Shown: positions 51,848 through 60,910 of the stretch, piece by piece | Layout of the letters: each line of letters opens with the position of its first letter | How positions within the stretch are numbered: position 1 is the first letter of the stretch | NCBI GenBank assembly: GCA_021731085.1 | Contig: JAKFYB010000004.1 | Coordinates: 1-64,000, forward strand | Origin: Dehalococcoidia bacterium | GTDB lineage: Bacteria; Chloroflexota; Dehalococcoidia; DSTF01; JACRBR01 | Direction: 5' to 3' | DNA: 64,000 bases | Notes under the pieces: model-generated | The model's database searches: none | What the model saw: only the letters and a program-made list of their open reading frames with translations | Told to the model about the DNA's origin: nothing | Program-made: the position numbers and the translations under genes

Positions 51848-52225
51848 TCAGATCCGGAGAACATCGCCCTTGAGGCCGTAGAAGATGTAGAGCACTTCTT
51901 GCTTCTCACGTTCGCCTACACCGTTCTTGTCGAGCACCATCATGAGGTCGTCGACGGCGGCGATGAATTCTTGTTCGGTGGCGTTCATGCCCGAATGGAC
52001 GGTGCGGAGGTCGCGACCGGTGTAGGGTTCGGAGCCGCCGCTGCCCATGCAGAAGAACTCGAACGCGTGCTGTTTCGCTGTTGGCACGTCCATCTTCTGG
52101 AAGCGCTGGCCGATGAGGGGGTTGGCGATGTGCGCGTCGATCAGGTCTGAGGCGATGGCCTTGAGGTTGTCCGCACCGCCGAGCCGGTCGTAGAGGGTTG
52201 CCGTTGCAGTCTGCGTTGCAGTCAT
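51848..52225 (-). CDS. Group 1 truncated hemoglobin
   Basis: A 125-residue heme protein. Elements YDRLGGADNLKAIASDLIDAHIANPLIGQRF, the KQHAFEFFCMGSGG helix, YTGRDLRTVHSGM with proximal His, then FIAAVDDLMMVLDKNGV. GG pairs and lengths fit TrHbN-type proteins involved in NO or oxygen chemistry. Start 52225 with GGAGG 6 nt upstream. Divergent from the HxlR regulator, which may control it. Confidence 0.9.
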   Translation of the reverse strand: MTATQTATATLYDRLGGADNLKAIASDLIDAHIANPLIGQRFQKMDVPTAKQHAFEFFCMGSGGSEPYTGRDLRTVHSGMNATEQEFIAAVDDLMMVLDKNGVGEREKQEVLYIFYGLKGDVLRI

Positions 52226-52287
52226 GTTGTGCCTCCATGGTGGAATTGGTGTCCCGGCTACCATCTCACGCGACAGGTGCGCCTTCA

Positions 52288-52332
52288 AGTACTTAATCTG
52301 TACTAGGCCACGCCGCTTGTCCGCGCTATGCT
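52288..52332 (+). promoter_or_regulatory. HxlR promoter with candidate operator
   Basis: An AGTAC-N7-GTACT inverted repeat (52288-52304) covers the -35 area, and TATGCT (52327-52332) lies exactly 6 nt before the ATG at 52339. The palindrome lies between hemoglobin and regulator genes, fitting HxlR self- and partner-control. Confidence 0.6.
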
Positions 52333-52338
52333 CCACGT

Positions 52339-53046
52339 ATGCCGGGTTACGGACAGTTTTGCCCGATGGCGAAAGCCGCGGAAATACTCTGCGAGCGGTG
52401 GAGCCTCGTCGTTATCCGCGAACTGACGGCAGGCAGCCGACACTTCAACGATCTGCGCCGAGGCGTGCCGCTGATGTCGCCGTCGTTGTTGTCGCGTCGC
52501 CTGAAGCAGCTCGAGGCAGCGGGTGTTGTCCGGCGCATCGAGGACAAGCGAGGAGTCAGCTACGAGCTGACGAGTTCGGGTGAGGAGCTGGAGCCTCTCA
52601 TCAAGATGATGGCTTCGTGGGGATCGAAATGGGTGCGCCGGCGTGTGAGCCACGACGATCTCGACGCGGGTTTGTTGATGTGGGACATCCGGCGGACGAT
52701 GGATGGCTCGCGCTTTCCTGATCGGGTGGTGGTGCACTTTCGGTTCGCGGATGCACCGTCCGGCAAGCGCGCGTGGTGGCTTGTTTCGGAGGATGGCAAT
52801 ATCGATCTCTGCCTGGAGGATCCGGGGTTCAAGGTTGATGTGGAGATTGAGTCGCCCTTGCACATCATGACGGCGGTTTGGATGCACGACATCACGTTCT
52901 CAGCGGCCGTGCGCTCGTACGGTCTCAAGATCACCGGCGACCGAACCCTCTGCCGCGCATTTCCGGAATGGTTGGGGGCGAGCATGCTCGCGGATCCGCC
53001 GACACCCCGTGCCGCGCGGCGCGTTCGGGCGACTGCGCACGCTTAG
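52339..53046 (+). CDS. HxlR-family regulator with C-terminal SCP2-like domain
   Basis: A 235-residue regulator. Winged helix: CPMAKAAEILCERWSLVVIRELTAGSRHFNDLRRGVPLMSPSLLSRRLKQLEAAGVV, typical HxlR, with a Cys near the N-terminus that in relatives senses electrophiles. After residue ~115, WDIRRTMDGSRFPDRVVVHFRFADAPSGKRAWWLVSEDGNIDLC... resembles the SCP2/sterol-carrier fold, so a hydrophobic ligand may be the signal. Leaderless start at 52339. Divergent from truncated hemoglobin. Confidence 0.88.
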   Translation: MPGYGQFCPMAKAAEILCERWSLVVIRELTAGSRHFNDLRRGVPLMSPSLLSRRLKQLEAAGVVRRIEDKRGVSYELTSSGEELEPLIKMMASWGSKWVRRRVSHDDLDAGLLMWDIRRTMDGSRFPDRVVVHFRFADAPSGKRAWWLVSEDGNIDLCLEDPGFKVDVEIESPLHIMTAVWMHDITFSAAVRSYGLKITGDRTLCRAFPEWLGASMLADPPTPRAARRVRATAHA

Positions 53047-53077
53047 CGGCTGAGTCGAGCAATCTCTAATTCAAACA

Positions 53078-53102
53078 GGGCGCGGCAAGCAGCGCCCCTA
53101 CA
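53078..53102 (-). repeat. Repeat family B copy
   Basis: GGGCGCGGCAAGCAGCGCCC followed by CTAC; same as at 45930-45952. Confidence 0.6.
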
Positions 53103-53126
53103 GTCGATTATCTGATCTACCGGCCC

Positions 53127-56100
53127 TTAGTCCTGGAACGCCGTGGGTGGGCCGAGGGGTGGCTGCGCCGGGATCGGCGTCTGACAACTACTGCCCTGGC
53201 GGCCGAAGACTTTCTGGACATCCTTGATGTCGATATCGAGGTCGTGGAACTGCGGCTCGAGGTCGTACCACTTGCTGTAGAGCAGGCCGCCGAAGAAGGC
53301 GCCGTAGCGAGCGGCGATCGCCTGTGCATCCGTCAGATCGACGTCGCAGTCGAGGTCGAGGTCGCCTTCGAGAATGCGGACGGTGACGGCGAGGTCGCGG
53401 CAATACGGCGTCAGTCCGCCGTTGATGCTGCCCGACACCGGGTGGCCGAGGGTGTCGACGAGTTCGCAGCCGTTGTCCTTGAGCACGGTGAGCACACCGT
53501 TGTTGTTGCCGGGGAAGAGGTCGTTGTTGAGATCGGGGTGAGGGATCAGCAGCAGCGACGCGAGGTCGAAGTCGCCCGTCGGGCCTGCGGCCAGGCCGTT
53601 GGTTGCGCAGCCGAAGTGGACGAGGTTCTCGAGGACGAGCGACATCGCGCAGGTGCCGTTGTTCGCGCCGCCGGGATCGGGCGCGCAGTCCGGGTTGACG
53701 GCGGAGGTGTTGAGTTCGTCGACAGGGCCGCGCGCGCTGCCTGCGCCGCCGGGGCCGAAGACGAGGTCGCAGGGGTTCACCGACTGGATGACGAAGTTGT
53801 CGTACTCAACGGTGAACTCGTAGGCACCGAGGCCTTCGACGACGTTGGACGCGCGCTCGACGACACGCAGCGCGCCCTCGCCGGGACCGGCGCACGCGGC
53901 GGGCGCTGCGCAGATCCAGAGGTTAGCTGCGGGGATGGTCAGGTCGGTGTTGTTGGCGTTGCCTTCGGGGACTTTCTCGATGCGCGGGCCGGGGCCGATA
54001 AAGGTGATCGAAGCGTTGACGCACGTTGCGGGCTCAATTATGAGCGGATCGCAGCTTCCGACTTCCTGGATGTCGTCGCCATAGAACGCTGAGAAGTCGA
54101 GATTCAACGGCACGGTTCCTGCAAGCGCTGTGCCGGGCACGTTGTATCGCACGGTGCCCAGCAGGATGGAGCCGCCCGCGGGAATGACAGGGCCCGGATT
54201 GACGACTTCGAAGCAGCCGAGGTACGAGGTCGCGGTGCCGGGTCCGCCGAACCCGTTGTCGTTGTCCGGCGGCGGAAAGGAACAGTCGATGCCCGGAAAC
54301 AGCGCGTCGTTCACATCCGGGTTGGAGTTGAGGAACGGGGCTACGTCAGCTATCGCCGGAGGATCCAGACGTGTGAGATCCGGACTCACTACATGGAAGT
54401 TGAAGCAACAGGACGTCGCCGGCGCGCCGCCCTCGTTGACGAAGACGACACCGACATCAACCACGCCCGCGTCGGTCGTGTATGTGCAGTCGTCCTGGAT
54501 GCCGGCGGTGGCGAGATCGCAGTCGATGGCGAAGTAGCGGCCTGCGGGCGTGGGGTTGAGATTCTGGGATGCGACTGCCGTCGCCAGCGGTTGCGGCGGC
54601 GCCGGTGTGACTGTCGCCGATGGCGTGCTCGGAGTCGCAGTCAACGTCGGAATAACCGTTGGAGTGAATGTGGCAGCGTCGGAAATGGTGATGGAAGCGT
54701 CTTCACACGAACCCGCGAAGTTGATGGTCGGCCTGCAACTCATCACTTCGCCAAATCCCGTGTCGTAGACCGACGCATCTTTCATGGTTAGCGGCACGGT
54801 TCCAGCAGCCGCGGCCACGGGAACGTCGTACGCTATCGTCGCGATCTTGACGCTCGCACCTGCGGCGATGAGAGACGTAGTGTCGTAGATGTTGAAACAC
54901 TCGACGGTAGATTGCTGCCCTGGCGTACCAGGCTGACTGTCGGGGCTTGGTAGTCCAGTACCACATTGCCAGCCGATCCCTGGAAATGCCGCGTCGTTGA
55001 GATCGGGATTGCACGCAAATGTGCCGCACCCGGGTATTGTCGGGGCAAGCAGCCGACTCAGATCGAGATTCTCAACAGTGAAGCCAATGGCCTGCATGTC
55101 AAACGCTGGTCCATCATTTGTGAGGATCACATCTACGCTTGTCGATGTTGCGCCGGGCGGTAGCGTACATGACGATTGGATGCCGGGAGCAGCGGTGTCA
55201 CAGTCGACCGAAAGCGACCGCACAAACGTCGGTGGCGTGGCCGTGGCTGCGGGTGATCCCGTCGCCGTCGGGAAGGGCGTAAGGGGTCCCGAGGGAGTCG
55301 GCGCGCTCGCAGGTGAAGCGACAACCCCAACTGCGGGGAGGTAAAAGATGGGAATCGTAACGGACGTACTATCGTTGTCGAAGATGAAGACGTTGTCCGC
55401 GCCGATTACGTAGCTGCCGAGTGCTCCTGTCACGTAATGGATACGCGCCAGAACCAGCGCCTCATGTGGCGCAAGAACGGGTCCATCAAGATTCGGAGTA
55501 TCGCAGGAGATTTCCGACTGGTGCCGATTTGGAAGCAAGGCTTCCGTATCAGGAATCGTCAGATAGCAGGAGAAGCTCCCTGTCACGCCCGATTGATTGA
55601 AATCGGGATTCTCATCGAGCCCGCTTGAAGCACCCGATACGGGTTCGAAGCCCGCTGCATTCGCCGTCACGTCGAAGGAAAATGCGGACACGCTGAGGGG
55701 TGAATCGCCAGCCACAAGCACGACATCGGCATCGAATGCGGTGCCGGGCGGATACGCACAATTCCGGTTGATGCCGGCTAACGCCACGTCACAGTCGATG
55801 GTGAACGTCGGCCGCGGATCACCAGGCGAAGGCGGCAGCGGCGCGGAAGGGCCTGGGAAGAACGTGACACTTTCGCAGCAGGACGAATCCAAGCGGATAA
55901 CGATGCTTTCACCAAGATCCACGCAGGGTGTAGGCCAGGTCACCAGTGCATCGAACTTCGGAAATGGCAGGATGAGAGTGCCGTGCGGTGTCGAAACGGT
56001 CACGTTCACCAGCTGATAGCTGAGCTCCGTTGTCGGTGCAGCACAACCCGGGGCATTAGTTTCGACGGCAACGCCCGAAACACCGTTTGCCACGCCGAAG

Positions 56101-56246
56101 GAAATCCGAACGGACTGGCCCAGTGGTGTGTTTGCGTTGACCAGCGAGTACGCCACCGTATTCACGTTGGCGGCTGAAGCGAACTGAAAAGCCAACAAGG
56201 TTGCTAGCGCGATGCCTGCGGCAGCTGTCGTGAGTCTGAGGCGCAA
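53127..56246 (-). CDS. Large secreted protein of cohesin-like repeats with a dockerin-like end
   Basis: A 1039-residue exported protein. Signal peptide RLRLTTAAAGIALATLLAFQFASA. Three repeats of ~170 residues share VDCD.A..GIQ.SC..PPG....VDV.L.ND.., reminiscent of cohesin-type beta sandwiches, with Thr/Pro linkers (FTPTVIPTLTATPSTP). The last 60 residues hold dockerin-like Ca loops DLDLDCDVDLTDAQAIAARYG and HDLDIDIKDVQKVFG. With the dockerin-tailed proteins at 0.8-5.5 kb it may belong to a cohesin-dockerin surface network. Ligands unknown. Confidence 0.8.
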   Translation of the reverse strand: MRLRLTTAAAGIALATLLAFQFASAANVNTVAYSLVNANTPLGQSVRISFGVANGVSGVAVETNAPGCAAPTTELSYQLVNVTVSTPHGTLILPFPKFDALVTWPTPCVDLGESIVIRLDSSCCESVTFFPGPSAPLPPSPGDPRPTFTIDCDVALAGINRNCAYPPGTAFDADVVLVAGDSPLSVSAFSFDVTANAAGFEPVSGASSGLDENPDFNQSGVTGSFSCYLTIPDTEALLPNRHQSEISCDTPNLDGPVLAPHEALVLARIHYVTGALGSYVIGADNVFIFDNDSTSVTIPIFYLPAVGVVASPASAPTPSGPLTPFPTATGSPAATATPPTFVRSLSVDCDTAAPGIQSSCTLPPGATSTSVDVILTNDGPAFDMQAIGFTVENLDLSRLLAPTIPGCGTFACNPDLNDAAFPGIGWQCGTGLPSPDSQPGTPGQQSTVECFNIYDTTSLIAAGASVKIATIAYDVPVAAAAGTVPLTMKDASVYDTGFGEVMSCRPTINFAGSCEDASITISDAATFTPTVIPTLTATPSTPSATVTPAPPQPLATAVASQNLNPTPAGRYFAIDCDLATAGIQDDCTYTTDAGVVDVGVVFVNEGGAPATSCCFNFHVVSPDLTRLDPPAIADVAPFLNSNPDVNDALFPGIDCSFPPPDNDNGFGGPGTATSYLGCFEVVNPGPVIPAGGSILLGTVRYNVPGTALAGTVPLNLDFSAFYGDDIQEVGSCDPLIIEPATCVNASITFIGPGPRIEKVPEGNANNTDLTIPAANLWICAAPAACAGPGEGALRVVERASNVVEGLGAYEFTVEYDNFVIQSVNPCDLVFGPGGAGSARGPVDELNTSAVNPDCAPDPGGANNGTCAMSLVLENLVHFGCATNGLAAGPTGDFDLASLLLIPHPDLNNDLFPGNNNGVLTVLKDNGCELVDTLGHPVSGSINGGLTPYCRDLAVTVRILEGDLDLDCDVDLTDAQAIAARYGAFFGGLLYSKWYDLEPQFHDLDIDIKDVQKVFGRQGSSCQTPIPAQPPLGPPTAFQD

Positions 56247-56646
56247 GGGCTGACGACCTTCCTGGCGAGGGGAAGTTCTGTGGCCCTACGTTACTCCCGA
56301 TGGAGCATGAGCGTCAATCCCCCACATTGCGGCGATGTGGCGCGGTGTCGCATCAGTGGACGGCAGGACGGTAAGTTCGCGGCAGAGGCCGCTGGGCTAG
56401 CGGGGGCCCCTGCGTGGCGCCTTGACGCGCTGTCGCGTCAGGATCCTCACGGGTCACGGCGACGCGGGCTGAAAGCCCGCGCTCCGGCGGCTCTTGCGCT
56501 GTCGCATCAGACTTAGGAGCCAGGCGACGAGGGCGCAGCAGAGCGGCGCCCCTACTCAGCGACTCGACGCGCTACCGCATGAGACCATCGCGCAACTCGA
56601 CGACGCGGGCTGAAAGCCCGCGCTCCGGCGGGTATTGGCGGTCGCG
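56247..56646. other. Repeat-rich intergenic region
   Basis: No gene in 400 bases. It carries two family A palindromes (56463-56481, 56604-56622), one family B element (56531-56555), and three copies of the word GCGCTGTCGC(A/G)TC or close variants (56428, 56496, 56565). Confidence 0.7.
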
Positions 56647-59600
56647 CTAGTCTTCGCCGGGGGTGGTGCTGAAGTAGCCGGCGTCGGGGTGGTGGAAGAC
56701 GAGGGAGGAGACGGAGGCTTCGGGCTCCATCATGAAGCCTTCGGTTAGTTCGACGCCGGCTTCCTCCGGACGTAGAAGGCGGAAGAGTTTGGCCTGCTGG
56801 CCGAGGTCGGGGCAGGCGGGGTAGCCGAACGAGTAGCGGCGGCCGCGGTAGTGCGCCGAGAACAGCTCGCGCTTGTCGACATCCGGCGCGTCCGGGAAGC
56901 CCCATGCCGCACGCAAGCGGCTGTGCAGCCACTCGGCGGCAGCTTCCGCTGTTTCGAGCGCGAGCGCCTGGAGCGCGTACGACTTGAGGAACTCGCCGCG
57001 CTGCTTGGCGGCATCGGCCTGCTCGTTGATGCCCTCGCCCGCGGTCGTGACGAACATCGCGAGATGATCGCGCTGGACACCTGCACCATCGCGCGTTGGC
57101 GGCAGGACGAGGTCGGCGATCGAGAGACCGTCGTCCTTGCGCTGGCGCGGGAACAGCAGCGTCTCGACGGGTACGACGCCGCCGGGTTCGAAGACGCCCA
57201 GCGCGTTGCCGTGCGCTTCGGTCTCGAAGAACTGCCAGACTGCGCGCACCTTCATCGAGGTGCGCAGATCAGCCTTCACGGCATCGATCTGGGCGAGGAG
57301 TTCCTTCGCCTTGACGTCGCCGCGTTCGAGCGCCTCCGTGAAACGCCCTTTAAAGCCGAGGTGCTTGCCGAAGAGCATCTGCGGGTTGATGTACGACCAT
57401 ATCGTGTCGATGCTGACGCGTTCGGAGAAGGAGTGAGGGCCCGGCCAGACGATCGTCTTCGGCACGCTCGTGATCTCGAGCACGTGGCGGTCGTTGTCGG
57501 GCGGTAGCGCCTTCTCGTGATCGAGGGAGATGCGCGTACTGCGGATCTCGGTCTCGGGTGGGAGATCGACGGGCGCGCGAGTGTCGCCGGTGCCGCGTTC
57601 GAGGAGTTCAGCTTCGAGTTGGATGCGCTGTTCGGGATCCATGAGCGCGTTCATCGTTGCGAGACCTGTCATTGCGTCGGCGCAGTAGACGACGGTGCCT
57701 TCGTACTCAGGCTGGATGCGGCCGCGCGTGAACTTGTCGGACAGCGCGGCGCCACCGACGAGCAGTGGCATATCGACGCCTGAGTCGCGGAGGTCGGATG
57801 CGGTCACGACCATCTGTTGCGCCGACTTCACGAGCAGGCCGGAGAGGCCGATGGCGTCGGGGTGGTGCTGCTGGACGGCCTCGATGAGCTGCTCCGGCGG
57901 CACCTTGATGCCGAGGTTTACGACGGTGTAGCCGTTGTTCGAGAGGATGATGTCGACGAGATTCTTGCCGATGTCGTGGACATCGCCCTTCACCGTCGCA
58001 AGCACGACCTTGCCACGCGACGACGTCTCGTCCTTCTCCATGAACTGCTCGAGGTGGGAGACAGCGGCCTTCATCGCTTCGGCGCTCTGGAGCACTTCCG
58101 CGACGATGAGTTCGTTGGCGTTGAAGAGGCGGCCGACCTCGTCCATGCCGGCCATCAGTGGGCCGTTGATGATCTCGAGCGGGCCTGCTTCCTTGCGCTT
58201 GGTTTCGAGGTCGGGGATGAGGCCGTCCTTCGTGCCTTCGATGATGTAGTTCGCGAGGCGCTCGTCGAGGGGCAGCGTCGAGACGTCTTTCTTCACGCGC
58301 GACTCGGCGCCACGGAAGTGGGCCGCAAAAGCGGCGATCGGATCTTCGCCGCGGTTCCAGAGGAGGTCCTCGGCGAGCTTGCGCTCTTCTTCGGGAATGG
58401 AGGCGTAGCGTTCGAGCTTCTCCGCCTGGACGATGGCCATGTCGAGACCAGCGCGCGTGCAGTGATAGAGGAAGACGGAGTTCAGGACCTCGCGGCCGGC
58501 GGCGGGGAGGCCGAAGGAGACGTTGCTGATGCCGAGGACGGTCTTCGCATCGGGAAGTGCTTCCTTTATAAGGCGAATGCCTTCGATGGTCTCAACGGCG
58601 CTACCGACGTAGTTCTGATCGCCGGTGGCGCAGGGGAAGACGAGCGGGTCGAAGATGATGTCGCCGGGGTGGATGCCGTAGTCCTCGGTCAGGAGTTTCC
58701 AAGAGCGCTGGGCGATCTCGAGCTTGCGATCGCGCGTGATGGCCTGCGCCTGTTCTTTGTCTTCGTCGATGCAGCCGACGATGACAGCAGCGCCGTAGCT
58801 GCGGACAAGGGGCGTCACGATCTCGAACTTCTCGAGGCCATCCTCAAGGTTGATGGAATTGATGATCGACTTGCCCTGGCAATACTGCAGCGAGCGCTCG
58901 ACGGACTTTGGGTCGGTGGTGTCGACCATAATCGGCACGCGGACCTTCTTGATCAGCAGCTCGTAGAAGCGGTCGATGTCGTAGATCTCGTCGCGGTCGG
59001 CGTTCTGGAGGTTGACGTCGATGATGTGGGCGCCGCCCTTCACCTGCTGGCGCGCGATCTCGGTCGCCTCTTCGTACTTCTCGGCCGTGATGAGGCGCTT
59101 GAACTTGCGCGAACCGACCTCGTTCGTACGCTCGCCGACGATCAGGGGGCGGTTGTCGTCCGTCGCTTCGAGGAAGTCGATGCCGGAGTAGAGCGCGCGG
59201 CGGTGCTGTTGCGGGACGCGCGGCCGCTTGCCGTCGATCATCTGCGCGAGGGCGCGGATGTGGTCGGCCGTCGTGCCGCAGCAGCCGCCGAGGACGTTGA
59301 TCCAGCCCTGGTCGACGAAGCGCTCCATGACGGTTGCGATCTGTTCGGGCGACTCGCTGTAGTTGCCGTCGGGGTCGGGCAGGCCGGCGTTAGGCCAGCA
59401 GGCCATGCCGAACTCGCTGACATCGGCGATGCCGCGCAGGTGGTCGGTCATGAACTCCGGTCCGGTCGAGCAGTTGAGGCCGAGATTCCAGAGGCCGGCG
59501 TACGAGAGCGACGTCGCGAGCGCTTCCGCCGACTGGCCAGCGAGCATCGTGCCCGTCTGCTCGACGGTCCCGGAGACCATGATCGGCAGGCGATAGCCGA

Positions 59601-60165
59601 GGGCGTTGTACGCATTGTTGATCGCGATGAGGCCGGCCTTGATCGTGCGCGTGTCGTTCTGCGTTTCGAGCAGCATGATGTCGACGCCCGCTTCGGCGAG
59701 GGCGAGGGTCAGTTCCTCGTACGTGGCGACGAGCTCGTCGAACGTGATACCGCCCGTGACGGAGATGGCCTTCGTCGTCGGACCCATATCGCCCATTACC
59801 CAGCGTGGCCTGGCGGGCGTGCTGAAGGCATCCGCCTGCTCGCGGGCGATGCCGACCGCGGCTGTCGCGAGTTCGCGCACATGGTCCTGCAGTCCGTACT
59901 CGCCGAGGACGAAGTTCATGCCGCCGAAGGTGTTCGTCATCAGCAGGTCAGCGCCGGCATCGAGGTACTGCCGGTGCATCTCGGCGATGACATCGGGGCG
60001 GGTGCGGTTGAGGTTCTCGGGGCAGCCTTCATACTGGGCGCCGCCGTAGTCATCGGCCGTGAGGTCGATGCCCTGCAAGTAGGTACCGCTCGGGCCCTCC
60101 TTAATGAGGATCCTCTCCGCGGCAGCTTCGTGCAGCAGTTTGATTCTGGATTCGCGGTCAGTCAT
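56647..60165 (-). CDS. metH: Cobalamin-dependent methionine synthase
   Basis: A 1172-residue MetH with all four modules. Homocysteine domain with zinc ligands Cys232 (NCSTGP) and Cys295-Cys296 (GGCCG); pterin domain (NSINLEDGLEKFEIV, VFPCATGDQNYVG); cobalamin domain with VHDIGKNLVDIIL (lower-axial His) and GLSGLLVKSAQQM; and the reactivation domain near the end (RRYSFGYPACPDLGQQAKLF). Transfers methyl from methyl-THF to homocysteine. No B12 or SAM riboswitch is evident in its 90-nt leader. TACCCT lies 9 nt before the ATG. Confidence 0.97.
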   Translation of the reverse strand: MTDRESRIKLLHEAAAERILIKEGPSGTYLQGIDLTADDYGGAQYEGCPENLNRTRPDVIAEMHRQYLDAGADLLMTNTFGGMNFVLGEYGLQDHVRELATAAVGIAREQADAFSTPARPRWVMGDMGPTTKAISVTGGITFDELVATYEELTLALAEAGVDIMLLETQNDTRTIKAGLIAINNAYNALGYRLPIMVSGTVEQTGTMLAGQSAEALATSLSYAGLWNLGLNCSTGPEFMTDHLRGIADVSEFGMACWPNAGLPDPDGNYSESPEQIATVMERFVDQGWINVLGGCCGTTADHIRALAQMIDGKRPRVPQQHRRALYSGIDFLEATDDNRPLIVGERTNEVGSRKFKRLITAEKYEEATEIARQQVKGGAHIIDVNLQNADRDEIYDIDRFYELLIKKVRVPIMVDTTDPKSVERSLQYCQGKSIINSINLEDGLEKFEIVTPLVRSYGAAVIVGCIDEDKEQAQAITRDRKLEIAQRSWKLLTEDYGIHPGDIIFDPLVFPCATGDQNYVGSAVETIEGIRLIKEALPDAKTVLGISNVSFGLPAAGREVLNSVFLYHCTRAGLDMAIVQAEKLERYASIPEEERKLAEDLLWNRGEDPIAAFAAHFRGAESRVKKDVSTLPLDERLANYIIEGTKDGLIPDLETKRKEAGPLEIINGPLMAGMDEVGRLFNANELIVAEVLQSAEAMKAAVSHLEQFMEKDETSSRGKVVLATVKGDVHDIGKNLVDIILSNNGYTVVNLGIKVPPEQLIEAVQQHHPDAIGLSGLLVKSAQQMVVTASDLRDSGVDMPLLVGGAALSDKFTRGRIQPEYEGTVVYCADAMTGLATMNALMDPEQRIQLEAELLERGTGDTRAPVDLPPETEIRSTRISLDHEKALPPDNDRHVLEITSVPKTIVWPGPHSFSERVSIDTIWSYINPQMLFGKHLGFKGRFTEALERGDVKAKELLAQIDAVKADLRTSMKVRAVWQFFETEAHGNALGVFEPGGVVPVETLLFPRQRKDDGLSIADLVLPPTRDGAGVQRDHLAMFVTTAGEGINEQADAAKQRGEFLKSYALQALALETAEAAAEWLHSRLRAAWGFPDAPDVDKRELFSAHYRGRRYSFGYPACPDLGQQAKLFRLLRPEEAGVELTEGFMMEPEASVSSLVFHHPDAGYFSTTPGED

Positions 60166-60220
60166 CGGACTGGCAGGGTAGCAAATGTGGAAGCGGGCAC
60201 GGCTGTAGGGAAGAAGCCGA

Positions 60221-60248
60221 TGTTGGAGGTTGGATGTTTGAGGTTAGA
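60221..60248. repeat. Degenerate tandem of four 7-nt units
   Basis: Units TGTTGGA, GGTTGGA, TGTTTGA, GGTTAGA upstream of metH. Confidence 0.6.
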
Positions 60249-60256
60249 GCCGCGAT

Positions 60257-60421
60257 TCAGGAGTCGAGGGCGGGTTCTTCGAGGGCGCCGAACCAGTCGA
60301 GGTCGCCGGCGAGGCGGATCTTGAGCATGTGGATCTGGATGGCGTGCGCGCGGGCGCAGTTGTCGCAGCGGTGGTGGGGGTTGAGCGCGGCGTGGGCGCC
60401 GCAGTCGTAGCAGGTTTGCAT
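60257..60421 (-). CDS. Mini zinc-ribbon protein (copy 1)
   Basis: A 54-residue protein, MQTCYDCGAHAALNPHHRCDNCARAHAIQIHMLKIRLAGD...; two CxxC pairs (CYDC, CDNC) and the HAIxI helix. Homologous to the protein at 60495 (TC-DCG, RCxxCA-HAI-I-L). TAGAAT lies 8 nt before the ATG. A zinc-ribbon adaptor is likely; role unknown. Confidence 0.65.
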   Translation of the reverse strand: MQTCYDCGAHAALNPHHRCDNCARAHAIQIHMLKIRLAGDLDWFGALEEPALDS

Positions 60422-60494
60422 CGCTGTAGATTCTAACGCGGCCAAGCGGGCTGATATCGCAGTCACTCCATCATCCTTTCAGGCTTGAATCCGT

Positions 60495-60668
60495 CTAGTC
60501 TGAGTCAAAATGTTCCGTGAACTCGAAGAGAGTCGGAACCTCATCGAGGGAGTGTTTCAGGAACATGCGCAGAAGGTAGATGCGAATTGCGTGGTCGTGG
60601 GCACACTCGCGACAGCGGTTGCCTCTCACGATTACGTCATCTATCCCGCAGTCCCAACATGTACCCAT
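60495..60668 (-). CDS. Mini zinc-ribbon protein (copy 2)
   Basis: A 57-residue paralogue of the neighbouring protein: MGTCWDCGIDDVIVRGNRCRECAHDHAIRIYLLRMFLKHS... Start 60668 is set by homology and by TACCGT exactly 6 nt upstream (60675-60680). Longer frames upstream lack resemblance. The C-terminal parts differ, so the two are not redundant copies. Confidence 0.65.
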   Translation of the reverse strand: MGTCWDCGIDDVIVRGNRCRECAHDHAIRIYLLRMFLKHSLDEVPTLFEFTEHFDSD

Positions 60669-60800
60669 GGAAGTACGGTAGATCGCGAGTAATAACATCG
60701 GTGCGCCAGCCGGCTCTGCCCGCATTGCAAACACGTCGTAGTCGGTGCACCAGAACGGGCTGGCTGCGTAACTTCTAACGGACATGACGATGCGCGGGGA

Positions 60801-60883
60801 GGGCGCGGCAAGCGGCGCCCCTACTCGATGATTGCGGCGCTCACGCACTCGACACGCTCATCGACGCGGGCTGAAAGCCCGCG
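60801..60883. repeat. Family B and family A copies
   Basis: Family B element at 60801-60824 (GGGCGCGGCAAGCGGCGCCC) and family A palindrome at 60865-60883, in the gap before the lipoprotein gene. Confidence 0.6.
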
Positions 60884-60910
60884 CTCCGGACGATGGAAGT
60901 CCGTGGGGTG

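Noticed and set aside
60166-60256. Cobalamin or SAM riboswitch before metH
   Set aside because: The leader is short and shows no B12 box or SAM-type stems, only a heptad tract.
57817-60324. 835-codon open frame opposite metH
   Set aside because: It mirrors the metH coding frame, has the repetitive charged composition of GC-rich antisense shadows, and has no family motif, whereas metH is unmistakable.
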